Shown: one piece after another, positions 58,601 to 64,000 of the stretch | Layout of the letters: each line of letters begins with the position of its first letter | Position numbering within the stretch: position 1 is the stretch's first letter | Assembly: GCF_018691265.1 (NCBI RefSeq) | Contig: NW_024881295.1 | Location: 14,286,314-14,350,313, forward strand | DNA from: Tyto alba | Lineage: Eukaryota; Chordata; Aves; Strigiformes; Tytonidae | Direction of reading: 5' to 3' | DNA length: 64,000 nucleotides | Position numbers and translations under genes: made by a program | Notes under the pieces: generated by a model | What the model was told of the DNA's origin: nothing | Seen by the model: the letters and a program-made list of their open reading frames with translations, nothing else | The model's database searches: none

Positions 58601-60168
58601 GAGGTCACCTGTCTCTTCCAACAGTTTCCCACTTGGCAGCATGGCATGCCTCTGACAGAGGATGACTGTTTGCTAAGTACTGAACTGACTTCACATAAAG
58701 TTTCTGGAATCCCCACACATACTGACAATTAGTTCTAAGATTAAAATTACAGTAATAAAAAGCACAAAACAGCTAGTTTAAAGTAACTTTAAAGTAAGCC
58801 TTTACAAACTTCCATGATAGCTTTTTTCTTAACAGCCACTGAAGTTTTGGCATTACATTATTAACATGTTTGTTTCAGCAAAATGATGCTGTTTGGATGG
58901 CTAAAACTGAAACTCAGTTGTCCCTACAAGTAGTCCATGAATAAGCAAATCAGAAAGCAATTCAACATCTCACTTTTAAAAGTTACATCATGCCAGCAAT
59001 TTCAGTGAATGAAAACGCAGTCAACCCTTAGTTGTCCACAGGCTAATTGTTTAAATTGCATGTTAGCTCTGTAAAAATGCCCATGCTTGTGCTAGAGACA
59101 GGAGCATTGCCACAGACACTCTGCAGTACAGCTCCCGAACTCTGCTCGTGCTAACTTTGAGATCTCCCTGTTCTACACCTGCTGTTCTTTGCTTCCCACC
59201 TTTATGATGCCACTCCTGTACCTCCTCTGCCCTACTGTCCATCTACTCACATTGACCAAATTATCCTACCTTTAAGGGCAGACTGTAGGAAGGCTAATCA
59301 CCTTAATTCATTCCACCACTGCAGTTAGGTTTTGCTGGTTGAAGTCAGGAGGATGGAGCCCTTTCTCCTTCCCTACCCCCAGCAATCCTCAGAAGAGCTC
59401 CAAGCTGGGAGGTGGCAGAGAAACCCTTTCTTGGCTCCTCTCTGCCTCACCCGAGGCACAGCCACCTTTTGGGCCTGGAGACACCTGGAAAATTCTTATC
59501 GGTCTTCAGAAAGCAAGAAACAAGGAGAACAGTAAGTCCCGAGTTTGCAAATCAAAATCCAAATAACAAAGTGTTTTGAACCTCTTGGGGAGAGGGGAGG
59601 AGGTTTATTCAGTCAGAAATAAATTCAGAGAACCATAAAGGTACGGAAGCCGGAACCGGGCCCCGCTTTGTGACAGGAGGGGGGCTGCCGAGAGCAGCAG
59701 CGCCGGCCGCCCCGCAGCCCGGGGCCGCTCCAGCCGAGGCCGTGCGTGACGGACAACCCTCAGCTTCTTGTTTGACCCGGCGTACGGAAAGGAAAGCAAG
59801 CCTCCCGCAGGCCTCTCGGTTGTATGTCACGAGTATACGTTAAAGGATCTAAAGGCGCCGTAAGTCTCTTTCTACTTCGCCTTCTCGGAAACACCCGGTT
59901 CTGCAGCAGCGGGGCTCGTACGCGCTGCCCTGGGCCAGTCGCGGGGAGGCCGGCCCCGCAGCCGGGCGCTCCCCGGCACCTTCCCGCCCGGTCCCAGGCC
60001 GAGCGGCCCTGCCCCCGCCGCGCTCCCCAGTTACGCCGCCTGGGGAACCCCCGGCTCCGCCGCGAACGCCTCTCGCCGGAGGAGCCGGGGCCGGGGCCCG
60101 CCGCCCCGGCCCTCCCCCGCAGGCCGCCGCCCCTTACCCAGCTCGGTGCCCGGGTTCCGGCCCGCCAT
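4598..60168 (-). CDS. DERA: Deoxyribose-phosphate aldolase, complete gene (9 coding exons)
   Basis: Class I aldolase that cleaves 2-deoxy-D-ribose 5-phosphate to glyceraldehyde 3-phosphate and acetaldehyde in cytosolic deoxynucleoside breakdown. The coding exons are 60138-60168, 50149-50246, 46536-46683, 44771-44866, 43372-43506, 33606-33734, 10253-10365, 6396-6545 and 4598-4654. All junctions are GT-AG and all phases agree. The total is 957 nt, 318 residues, equal to the human length as I recall it. Seen motifs: EIDIVI with D155, [12 protein letters not shown] with the Schiff-base lysine K218, and GFKPAGGIR with K254. These are the active-site positions known for the family. The start is chosen because it lies in a good Kozak context (G at -3 and +4) inside a CpG island and gives an N-terminus alignable to human (GTEL at residues 7-10). 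Differences from human include G40-N41 for K-E and a variable C-terminal tail. No frameshift or stop is seen, so the gene looks functional. STRAP lies directly upstream on the same strand. Confidence 0.96.
4655..6395 (-). other. DERA: DERA intron 8
   Basis: 1.7 kb bounded by GTTAGT and TGCAG. A plus-strand open frame of 148 codons (5194-5640) lies inside but resembles no family I know and has no supporting signals. No repeat identified. Confidence 0.8.
6396..6545 (-). CDS. DERA: DERA coding exon 8 (K254)
   Basis: 150 nt, exactly 50 codons (residues 251-300). It begins [15 protein letters not shown], with the proton-relay lysine K254, and ends SLLEDIEKQ. Acceptor ATAAAG|GTTGG; donor CAG|GTTAGT. 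The phosphate-binding GGIR motif is intact. Confidence 0.97.
6546..10252 (-). other. DERA: DERA intron 7
   Basis: 3.7 kb, GTAATT to AAAG. It contains the (GGAT)n array at 7897-7962 and a moderately GC-rich stretch around 8940-9700 with no recognised gene. Confidence 0.85.
7897..7962. repeat. (GGAT)n tetranucleotide microsatellite
   Basis: About 16 near-perfect copies of TGGA/GGAT, ending in slightly degenerate TGAATGAGTG. On the minus strand this reads as a Ser-Ile-His-Pro repeat in two frames, which is an artefact. Probably polymorphic in length. Confidence 0.97.
10253..10365 (-). CDS. DERA: DERA coding exon 7 (Schiff-base lysine)
   Basis: 113 nt, residues 213-250. It carries [13 protein letters not shown]218 forms the Schiff base with substrate in this family. 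It ends FYWQTGNK with donor AAG|GTAATT. The acceptor TTTTCAG|GTTC is preceded by a pyrimidine-rich tract. Confidence 0.97.
13242..13283. repeat. 20-bp direct tandem duplication
   Basis: The unit TTACATGATTCAATGCAACA occurs twice back to back with no mismatch and then breaks into ATTAAATC. It looks like a recent slippage or duplication event. Confidence 0.9.
18167..18187. repeat. Poly(A) tract in DERA intron 6
   Basis: About 21 consecutive A after CCCTG. No retroposed sequence recognisable just upstream, so treated as a simple homopolymer. Confidence 0.85.
31630..31741. repeat. Polypyrimidine (CTTT/CTGT)n tract
   Basis: About 110 bases of almost pure pyrimidine on the plus strand, made of CTTT, CCTT, CTGT and CTCT units with the CTGT form clustered in the second half. 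The DERA-sense strand is therefore polypurine here. Confidence 0.93.
33606..33734 (-). CDS. DERA: DERA coding exon 6
   Basis: 129 nt, residues 170-212 plus one base. It begins [17 protein letters not shown] and continues with [11 protein letters not shown] and [18 protein letters not shown] is a conserved barrel strand. The acceptor is CCCCAG|GTCTC and the donor GCAG|GTAAAT. Confidence 0.96.
34146..35197 (+). mobile_element. Solo LTR of an endogenous retrovirus with 5-bp target duplication
   Basis: The element begins TGTCCCTG and ends CACGACA, giving the TG...CA ends of an LTR. It is flanked by an identical CACAT at 34141-34145 and 35198-35202. Inside are a TATA-like TATTTAAG (34303-34310), GC-rich middle sequence, two 67-bp tandem units from 34613, and an AATAAA at 35005-35010 near the 3' end, which sets the plus orientation. 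No gag, pol or env sequence is present, so this is a solo LTR left by recombination. A 5-bp duplication is typical of several avian ERV groups. The style of the last 300 bases resembles GC-rich LTRs common in bird genomes, but I cannot assign a family name. It lies antisense in DERA intron 5, and open frames inside it are not genes. Confidence 0.87.
34613..34746 (+). repeat. Two 67-bp tandem units within the LTR
   Basis: Units start at TCCCACATCAGAGCAGC (34613) and TCCCACGCTGGAGCAGC (34680). Both continue with a CTGCAGCC-TGGGAGGGA block and GGAGAAAGTT. They are diverged from each other, so the array is older than, or as old as, the insertion. Confidence 0.8.
38398..38435. repeat. (CCAA)n / (CAAA)n simple repeat
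   Basis: Five CCAA units followed by CAAA units, lying 25 bases from the 3' end of the adjacent CR1 element. Confidence 0.85.
38459..39065 (-). mobile_element. 5'-truncated CR1 LINE
   Basis: Forward sequence ATCACAGAATGGTTTGGGTTGG is the reverse complement of the standard CR1 3' end (CCAACCCAAACCATTCTGTGAT). Diagnostic phrases follow: GGAAGGGACCTTAAAGATCA, the CTTCTCCAGGCTGAACAACCCC block, and GAGCTGGACACAGCACTGCA. The element is about 600 bp, minus strand, cut off at its 5' side around 39065. The open frames in it are not functional genes. It is relatively well preserved, so fairly young. Confidence 0.95.
43372..43506 (-). CDS. DERA: DERA coding exon 5
   Basis: 135 nt, residues 125-169 plus one base. 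It contains [10 protein letters not shown] and the catalytic segment EIDIVI with D155, followed by [11 protein letters not shown]. The acceptor is TTGCTAG|TGG and the donor GAAG|GTAAGT. Confidence 0.97.
43507..44770 (-). other. DERA: DERA intron 4
   Basis: 1.26 kb, GTAAGG to TTGCTAG. It contains one short CR1 tail at 44118-44193 and otherwise unremarkable AT-rich sequence. Confidence 0.88.
44118..44193 (+). mobile_element. CR1 LINE 3' tail fragment
   Basis: TGCTTTGAGCAGGAGGTTGGACCAGATGAC-type sequence, then CCTTCTAACCTGCATAATTC and a TTTGATTCT end, which is the sense-strand 3' end of CR1. Only about 75 bp remain. Opposite orientation to DERA. Confidence 0.88.
44771..44866 (-). CDS. DERA: DERA coding exon 4
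   Basis: 96 nt, residues 93-124 plus one base: [18 protein letters not shown], then [13 protein letters not shown]. The acceptor is TTTTGCAG|GTATT and the donor [18 protein letters not shown] is a core TIM-barrel strand of the aldolase. Confidence 0.96.
44867..46535 (-). other. DERA: DERA intron 3
   Basis: 1.67 kb, GTATGA to TTTGCAG. A short (GT)n run at about 45820-45835 is the only repeat seen. Confidence 0.88.
46536..46683 (-). CDS. DERA: DERA coding exon 3
   Basis: 148 nt, residues 44-92 plus one base. It begins [20 protein letters not shown] and ends [10 protein letters not shown]. The acceptor is TTTGTAG|GCT and the donor AAAG|GTATGA. The segment is nearly identical to the human protein, including the [11 protein letters not shown] strand. 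Confidence 0.96.
46684..50148 (-). other. DERA: DERA intron 2
   Basis: 3.46 kb, GTAAGT to TTTGTAG. Contains a 27-base T run (49621-49647) next to a pyrimidine-rich stretch. A slightly GC-rich patch at 49040-49270 carries no recognised gene. Confidence 0.88.
49597..49659. repeat. Pyrimidine/poly(T) tract
   Basis: TTTTTTCTTTCC-type sequence leading into 27 consecutive T and then CCTTTCTCCCCCC. Simple low-complexity DNA. Confidence 0.9.
50149..50246 (-). CDS. DERA: DERA coding exon 2
   Basis: 98 nt, residues 11-43, including [19 protein letters not shown] and ending in RTVKGNWQ. The acceptor is TTCTAG|AA... wait-free in context (forward CT at 50247-50248) and the donor is CAA|GTAAGT, which leaves phase 0 and joins exon 3 in frame. 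A second GT eleven bases upstream (AAAG|GTAATT) would break the frame, so I rejected it as the normal donor. Confidence 0.93.
53814..53827. repeat. Poly(C) run
   Basis: Fourteen consecutive C on the plus strand, followed by ACTCACTCCCCC. Confidence 0.9.
53916..53934. repeat. Poly(T) run
   Basis: Nineteen consecutive T, simple homopolymer. Confidence 0.9.
55589..55640. repeat. (AT)n/(CA)n-rich simple sequence
   Basis: ATACATATATATATATACAC followed by degenerate CACATACACGTACATAGACACACAG. It sits about 20 bases before the tail of the neighbouring CR1. Confidence 0.8.
55660..56777 (-). mobile_element. Diverged CR1 LINE, about 1.1 kb
   Basis: It starts with the CR1 3' tail in reverse (ATCATAGAGTAATTTGGGTTGGAAGG). 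Typical internal phrases follow: CTTCCCCAGCCCAGCTCCCTC, CCTCTCCTCACAGGGCGGGTGC, then TGACATCCACTGCTCTCCCC and GGCAATTAGGTTGGTCAGGC, the last two from the end of the reverse transcriptase frame. It is more diverged than the CR1 at 38459. A CpG-rich segment at about 56166-56345 does not match the CR1 pattern I know. Confidence 0.88.
56166..56345. other. CpG-rich block embedded in the CR1
   Basis: About 180 bases, very GC-rich, with many CpGs (roughly eleven in the first 95 bases), between two recognisable CR1 parts. CR1 copies normally lose CpGs with age, so this block looks like an insert or gene-conversion product, or a CpG island. Function unknown. Confidence 0.55.
60138..60168 (-). CDS. DERA: DERA coding exon 1
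   Basis: 31 nt encode [10 protein letters not shown] plus the first base of codon 11. The donor reads CTGG|GTAAGG. The residues GTEL match the human N-terminus; the first six are variable. The exon sits inside the CpG island. Confidence 0.9.
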
Positions 60169-60211
60169 GGCCCGCGCTGCCGGCGGCTCCCCGGCCCCGC
60201 TGGCGGACCCG

Positions 60212-60249
60212 GGCGGGGCGGGCAGACTTGGCCCGCCCCGCCCCGCCCG
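60212..60249 (-). promoter_or_regulatory. DERA: GC boxes (Sp1-type) upstream of the DERA ATG
   Basis: GGCGGGGCGG at 60212-60221 (plus) and a triple CCGCCCC/CCCGCCC array at 60231-60249 (minus GGGCGGGGCGGGGCGGG). They lie 44-81 bases upstream of the start codon. Sp1/KLF binding is inferred from the motif. Confidence 0.7.
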
Positions 60250-60310
60250 GGCAGGCCCCAGCCCCCGGGCCCAGCCTGCCCCCTCCGCCCGCAGCTGCCA
60301 CGCAGTAAGC

Positions 60311-61342
60311 GACCACTACGCTTCTGGAAGGGGAATTTCTAAGATGTTCTCTTTCCTCAGTGGAAAATAACGCCTAACTTGCTGTCTTGATAACGAATCC
60401 AGGTAGCTTTCAGTGTCTGCGAGTTGAATCTCCAGGTATAAAACACGGGGAAGCTCTAGAAACTTACCAACCTTGTAAAACTTCGTAGTAACACCTGCAA
60501 AAGGGAAGTCTGGTAACACAGACAACTTCACAGCATTTACTTTTTTTCCAGAGTTGCAATGAGACAAACTCACACAAAAAAGGTACTAAAAATTGTTAAT
60601 ACTCCCCCTAAGATGAAGGGTCACAGCTCTAAAACTGGGAGACACTATCCCAGACATCTCTACAAAACGCTACACAGCCTACTTGAAATATGGCACAAAG
60701 TATTTTCTTATGGTCTGACAGAATTGCCTATGTTTCAGTTAATAGCCCAGTTTTCAAATATTAGCCTCAGTTTTCTAAGACGATCTCATTTACTCTCGTG
60801 AAAAAAATCCAAAAGGAGAGTATGAACAAGTATGAATATGAAAAAATAAAAAGGTGTATGAAGAGATGTACCTCTGTATAACCTTTCTCCTTTCCATCCA
60901 GAATGTATTATGTAAACTTTTCAGCATAACATTTAAGGAAATGACAAGTGGAAGAATAGCAGTATTTTCTTTAATGAAGAAAATATGATTTTTAACCTTG
61001 AAAGAGTAACTTTTTCATCCAGCCTGGAGGACTAAACCGAAGTTTTATACAGATACATAGCCAAACTCTGAGACTTTCATGTACAACCAAATATTTCAGG
61101 CAGTATGTTTAATTTAGTTTTTACTGGTTTTGACTTGAGACGTTTACATTCCAACTTTAAAAAGACATAAAGCTTACAGATCAAAGAACTTGCCACCCTC
61201 TGTACCAACAGTAAAACATTCTTCTTGCTTTCCCTTGATATAGTACAAAACAGATGCTAGAAAGGATTATGTAATTAACTTGGCTGCTTTTCCATTCCAT
61301 GAACCCAACGCTCAACAGTAACATATGAGTTTTGAGTGGCAT
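60311..61342. other. STRAP-DERA intergenic spacer
   Basis: About 1 kb of AT-rich DNA between the probable STRAP polyadenylation signal and the DERA promoter. No gene or known repeat seen. Confidence 0.7.
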
Positions 61343-61348
61343 TTTATT
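61343..61348 (-). terminator. STRAP: Candidate STRAP polyadenylation signal (AATAAA)
   Basis: Canonical AATAAA on the STRAP strand, about 480 nt past the stop codon. Cleavage would fall near 61320-61330. Chosen because it is the first clear hexamer downstream; not proven. Confidence 0.55.
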
Positions 61349-61823
61349 TAGACAACTGAAAACAGGTAAACATTCAGAAGCTGCATACAATGAAACAAAA
61401 CCTGAACCAAATACTTGAAGTACATAATCCCTTCTTTTAAACTAAAGCCAGCGTTTCCAACTTCTAAGAAAAAAGGGGTAAAAGCCATAGTATCTCTTCT
61501 CCATAATAAAGAAAACACACTACAATGAGTCTAATTGAAATTGGAGAGACTGGATCTTGGCTTGCACACTTCTTTGAAAAGACAGTAGGCAGTTATGCTA
61601 AAAAGATAGCAAAACTCTACTACTCCTTGTCTCTCTCTTTTTTTTTTTTTTTTTTTGGATACTCAGTTCTCTTACAGACAACACCTAGCCAGTTCCACCA
61701 CATTCTCATCAATTACTGCCCATCTTTGCCTTATGTAGAGAGCACACTCTGGAAGGCTGCTGTTTATCACTGTTCACTTGATTTAGTCTTGTATGTCCAT
61801 ATGTTGCATAACAGTTGCAATAA

Positions 61824-61885
61824 TCAGGCCTTAACTTCAGGAGTTGAGCTGTACACCGAATCTGAGTTTTCAGAGGCAAGATCTT
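61824..61885 (-). CDS. STRAP: STRAP last coding exon
   Basis: 62 nt encode [20 protein letters not shown] and TGA. The acceptor is AATTACAG|AAGAT. ASENSD and the VKA end match the mammalian C-terminus as I recall it. Confidence 0.94.
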
Positions 61886-64000
61886 CTGTAATTAAATAAA
61901 AAGGGTATTATTTAACTTCACCTTAGATATATAAACCAAAGAAATGCTTCAGGGATTGCCTAAATATTTCAGTTTGTCTTCCCATTTAACCCGATTCAGT
62001 TGTTCTACCCCATCTGTTCAGTCTGCACAGCTCTAGTCACAAAGTCTGACACCTACCATGTGGTCATTGTCAGGAAAATGCATTCAAAAAATCTTTTGAG
62101 AAGAGTGAAAAATGGCAGGAGGTACTTGGGGAAAACTACCTCTCCCATACTAAAGAATGCTACCATCTTGGCTGATCTTTTAACACTCAGATGAGTTGAA
62201 GCTGGCAATTCAGTGCATTACCTATTTCCTCCTCTGCAGTTCCCGGAAGGGTGGTCCTTGCTTTTGCTGCTTCTGCATTCTCCTCTTCTGTAGAGAGGAG
62301 GAAGGAAAAAACAACAGTCAATACCTTCACAGCTTCCACCACCCACCCTAATTAAAAAAAAAAAAATTCCATTTAATTTAGCATTGAAGATAAACAGTTG
62401 GGTAAGAAATTCCATTAATGAATATTCACTTGCAGTTTTCTAGACACTGCTTTCCTCCCCACACCCCCAGATTTTAAAGAACGAAAGGACAATATAAAAA
62501 CTATCACCCACACTTCTTTCTAGAAATTCTTATCTAAGATTTATAAAAGTAATATTTTCTATTTCTTGCTCTTTAATACAAAAATACATCAGACTACTGG
62601 CTTAACTCTCTGCAAAGTATCTATATTCAATAAACTTACAGGTTTGAGGTTAATTACTCACATGACAGCTACAAAAGTAAATCCTTAAATCCAACAGCCT
62701 TGAGTGGATATAGACCCTCAGAAGACAGTACAGTTACTGTATGAAATTCAGATGATGTTTACCACTTATGATGGATTACTTCAAAAGTGCACACGGAGCA
62801 GCCAAGTTTCACCAGGAACAAGCACACGCTTACCAGGAATTACACACTTCCAAAGACCATAGGTTTTCCCTACTGTTGTCTGCCACAGCCTTAGTGTACC
62901 ATCCTCAGAGCCACTTGCATATAACTCTCCATCGGGGCTAAATCTCACACAGTGAATTGGACCAAAGTGTCCTTTGTAAGATTCTGTAAGAGAGCATATT
63001 AAGACCATTAATTTCAAATTTCAGTCAACAACTGAAATTAGTAAGTATAAACTGATCAGAAGAGGGAAAAAAATACTAGTGAGGGGCACTTTCTCAGTAT
63101 TTAACTTCTGATGCAAAACAAAGCTTCTATTCATTAGTGTCTCGGCAATCTATAATTTAGGTACATATCAATGTTTTATTAACTGCAAGAAAACAGGTGC
63201 TTATTTATTCTAAGCAAAACTACAAAGCAAGCTGTTAGCACAGAGTACACATGCCCTGTTCCTTCAACCACTCCACACACATACAATTTTAGAAGAGGAC
63301 AGGATCAGACAAATTTAGAGATACACTTTTTTAAAAATACATTTGGCCAACATTAATAAGAACATATACCATCACATTTTTCATAAACACAAGTAGCTGC
63401 AACATATTAGATGTATCTACTGGATGCTACAGTACGACACCTAAGTTAATATACAGCTTGCTATTGCAGCAATACAGAATGACAACTTTTCGTAAAATAG
63501 GTGCAAAGAACTGTTTAATGGACACTTTAACTAGTTTAAGAGGAATAACATTAGGTATACAGAGACAGGAAAAAAATGCTTAACTGAATATACCTTTTCA
63601 TCCTCTTGCACAGCATGCTAAGAACTTATTTAAGTACAGCAGTTTAATTTATTAGTCATTATTTCATTAATCACATACCCATTTCAGAACTCATTTGTGA
63701 TTACAGAAGACAAACATACCTAATTCTTCTCCTGTATTATAGTCATATTTATAGAGTTTAAAATCTTCACCACCTGCAACCAAACATTCTTTGGCAGGGT
63801 GAAGTGAGGCAGAATTGATTGTAGCAGGTGCTTCAAATGATTTAATCTGCTCTAGACTGAGGGAGAAAAGTTTGTTAAAGTTCATTAAAAAAGAAAAAAA
63901 TTCCTAGAAGCAAAGAAACTGTGATTCTACTAATCACAACTGGTTTTAAGAAAAACAGAATAGACCTACACCCAGTTTCTGAAGTTAATTTTAATACCTG
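61824..64000 (-). CDS. STRAP: STRAP (serine/threonine kinase receptor-associated protein), 3' part
   Basis: WD40-repeat scaffold (also called unrip). The family is known to bind TGF-beta receptors with SMAD7 and to belong to the cytoplasmic SMN complex that assembles spliceosomal snRNPs. Visible exons: 63720-63856, 62834-62983, 62222-62287 and 61824-61885, all GT-AG and phase-consistent, plus three probable exon bases at the window edge. They encode about 138 C-terminal residues of the roughly 350-residue protein. Seen: [16 protein letters not shown] and [15 protein letters not shown] of the penultimate WD unit, then [20 protein letters not shown] and [13 protein letters not shown] of the last WD blade. 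The final two exons encode an acidic tail ending SSTPEVKA. The N-terminal blades lie beyond the right edge. STRAP ends about 1 kb upstream of the DERA promoter in the same orientation. Confidence 0.96.
62222..62287 (-). CDS. STRAP: STRAP penultimate coding exon (acidic linker)
   Basis: 66 nt encode [20 protein letters not shown] plus EI and one base. Acceptor CTCTACAG|AAGAGG; donor ATAG|GTAATG. Less conserved than the WD exons but the same length as the corresponding mammalian segment, which is also acidic. Confidence 0.92.
   Translation of the reverse strand, partial: KRRMQKQQKQGPPFRELQRRK
62834..62983 (-). CDS. STRAP: STRAP exon with the last WD40 blade
   Basis: 150 nt encode [35 protein letters not shown], then [15 protein letters not shown] and one base. 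It has the GH dipeptide and the terminal LW(Q) of a WD repeat. Acceptor CTTACAG|AATC; donor CCTG|GTAAGC. Confidence 0.97.
63720..63856 (-). CDS. STRAP: STRAP exon with the penultimate WD40 blade
   Basis: 137 nt encode the end of a split Ser codon, then [40 protein letters not shown] and TGEEL plus one base. Acceptor CCCTCAG|TCTAG; donor TTAG|GTATGT. Confidence 0.96.
63998..64000 (-). CDS. STRAP: Edge of the preceding STRAP exon
   Basis: The last bases read CAG|GTATTA on the minus strand, a good donor. Ending in AG gives the two bases needed to complete the split Ser codon (AG|T) of the next exon, so phase agrees. Only three exon bases are visible. Confidence 0.6.

Larger units (their letters stand above)
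50247..60137 (-). other. DERA: DERA intron 1
   Basis: 9.9 kb, from GTAAGG inside the CpG island to the acceptor of exon 2. It holds the long CR1 at 55660-56777, homopolymers at 53814-53934 and the intragenic half of the CpG island (59640-60137). Two adjacent plus-strand open frames (54688-55116 and 55153-55431) and a minus-strand one (58264-58728) have no recognised domains. Confidence 0.85.
59640..60310. promoter_or_regulatory. DERA: CpG island / DERA promoter region
   Basis: A sharp rise in G+C and CpG content spanning DERA exon 1 (60138-60168), reaching about 500 bases into intron 1 and about 140 bases upstream of the ATG. No convincing TATA box is seen, as is usual for a housekeeping CpG-island promoter. 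The long plus-strand open frame across it (59824-60342) is a composition effect. The transcription start probably lies between 60190 and 60310. Confidence 0.85.

Noticed and set aside
58264..58728. 154-codon minus-strand open frame in DERA intron 1
   Set aside because: Same strand as DERA but no family resemblance. Including it would disrupt the exon 1-exon 2 join, which is complete and in phase without it.
59824..60342. 172-codon plus-strand open frame over DERA exon 1
   Set aside because: It lies in the CpG island, is dominated by Arg, Pro, Gly and Ala, and is explained by high G+C lowering stop-codon frequency. DERA exon 1 occupies the other strand.

Overview
This is vertebrate, almost certainly avian, nuclear DNA. 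The evidence is intron-exon genes with GT-AG splice sites, chicken-repeat-1 (CR1) LINE fragments with the typical bird 3' ends, an avian-type endogenous retroviral LTR, low repeat load and AT-rich introns. I cannot name the species from sequence alone.

Two genes account for the coding content, both on the minus strand. DERA (deoxyribose-phosphate aldolase) runs from its ATG at 60168 to its stop at 4598. I could place all nine coding exons. Together they give 957 nt, or 318 residues plus stop, the same length as I recall for human DERA and without any indel. The catalytic residues D155, K218 and K254 fall at the human positions. Upstream of DERA, in the same orientation, lies the 3' part of STRAP (the WD40 scaffold also called unrip): four complete exons from 61824 to 63856, plus what looks like the last three bases of a fifth exon at the right edge. 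STRAP followed by DERA, head to tail, matches the human chromosome 12p order, so this is conserved synteny.

Layout: 1-4597 is DERA 3'UTR and downstream intergenic DNA with a GC/CpG-rich block at about 1380-2110. 4598-60168 is DERA, with a 23-kb intron 6 and roughly 10-kb introns 1 and 5. 59640-60310 is a CpG island over DERA exon 1, with GC boxes and a strong G-quadruplex motif. 60310-61342 is the short STRAP-DERA spacer. 61343-64000 is the STRAP 3' end.

Mobile DNA is sparse. There is one solo LTR (34146-35197) with a perfect 5-bp target duplication, a 5'-truncated CR1 (about 38459-39065), a longer older CR1 (about 55660-56777) containing an unexplained CpG-rich insert, and a small CR1 tail (about 44118-44193). 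Simple repeats include a (GGAT)n array, a polypyrimidine tract and several homopolymers. I saw no CRISPR, operon, tRNA or rRNA features and no evidence for an undescribed multi-gene system. Most open frames in the window are chance or repeat-derived.
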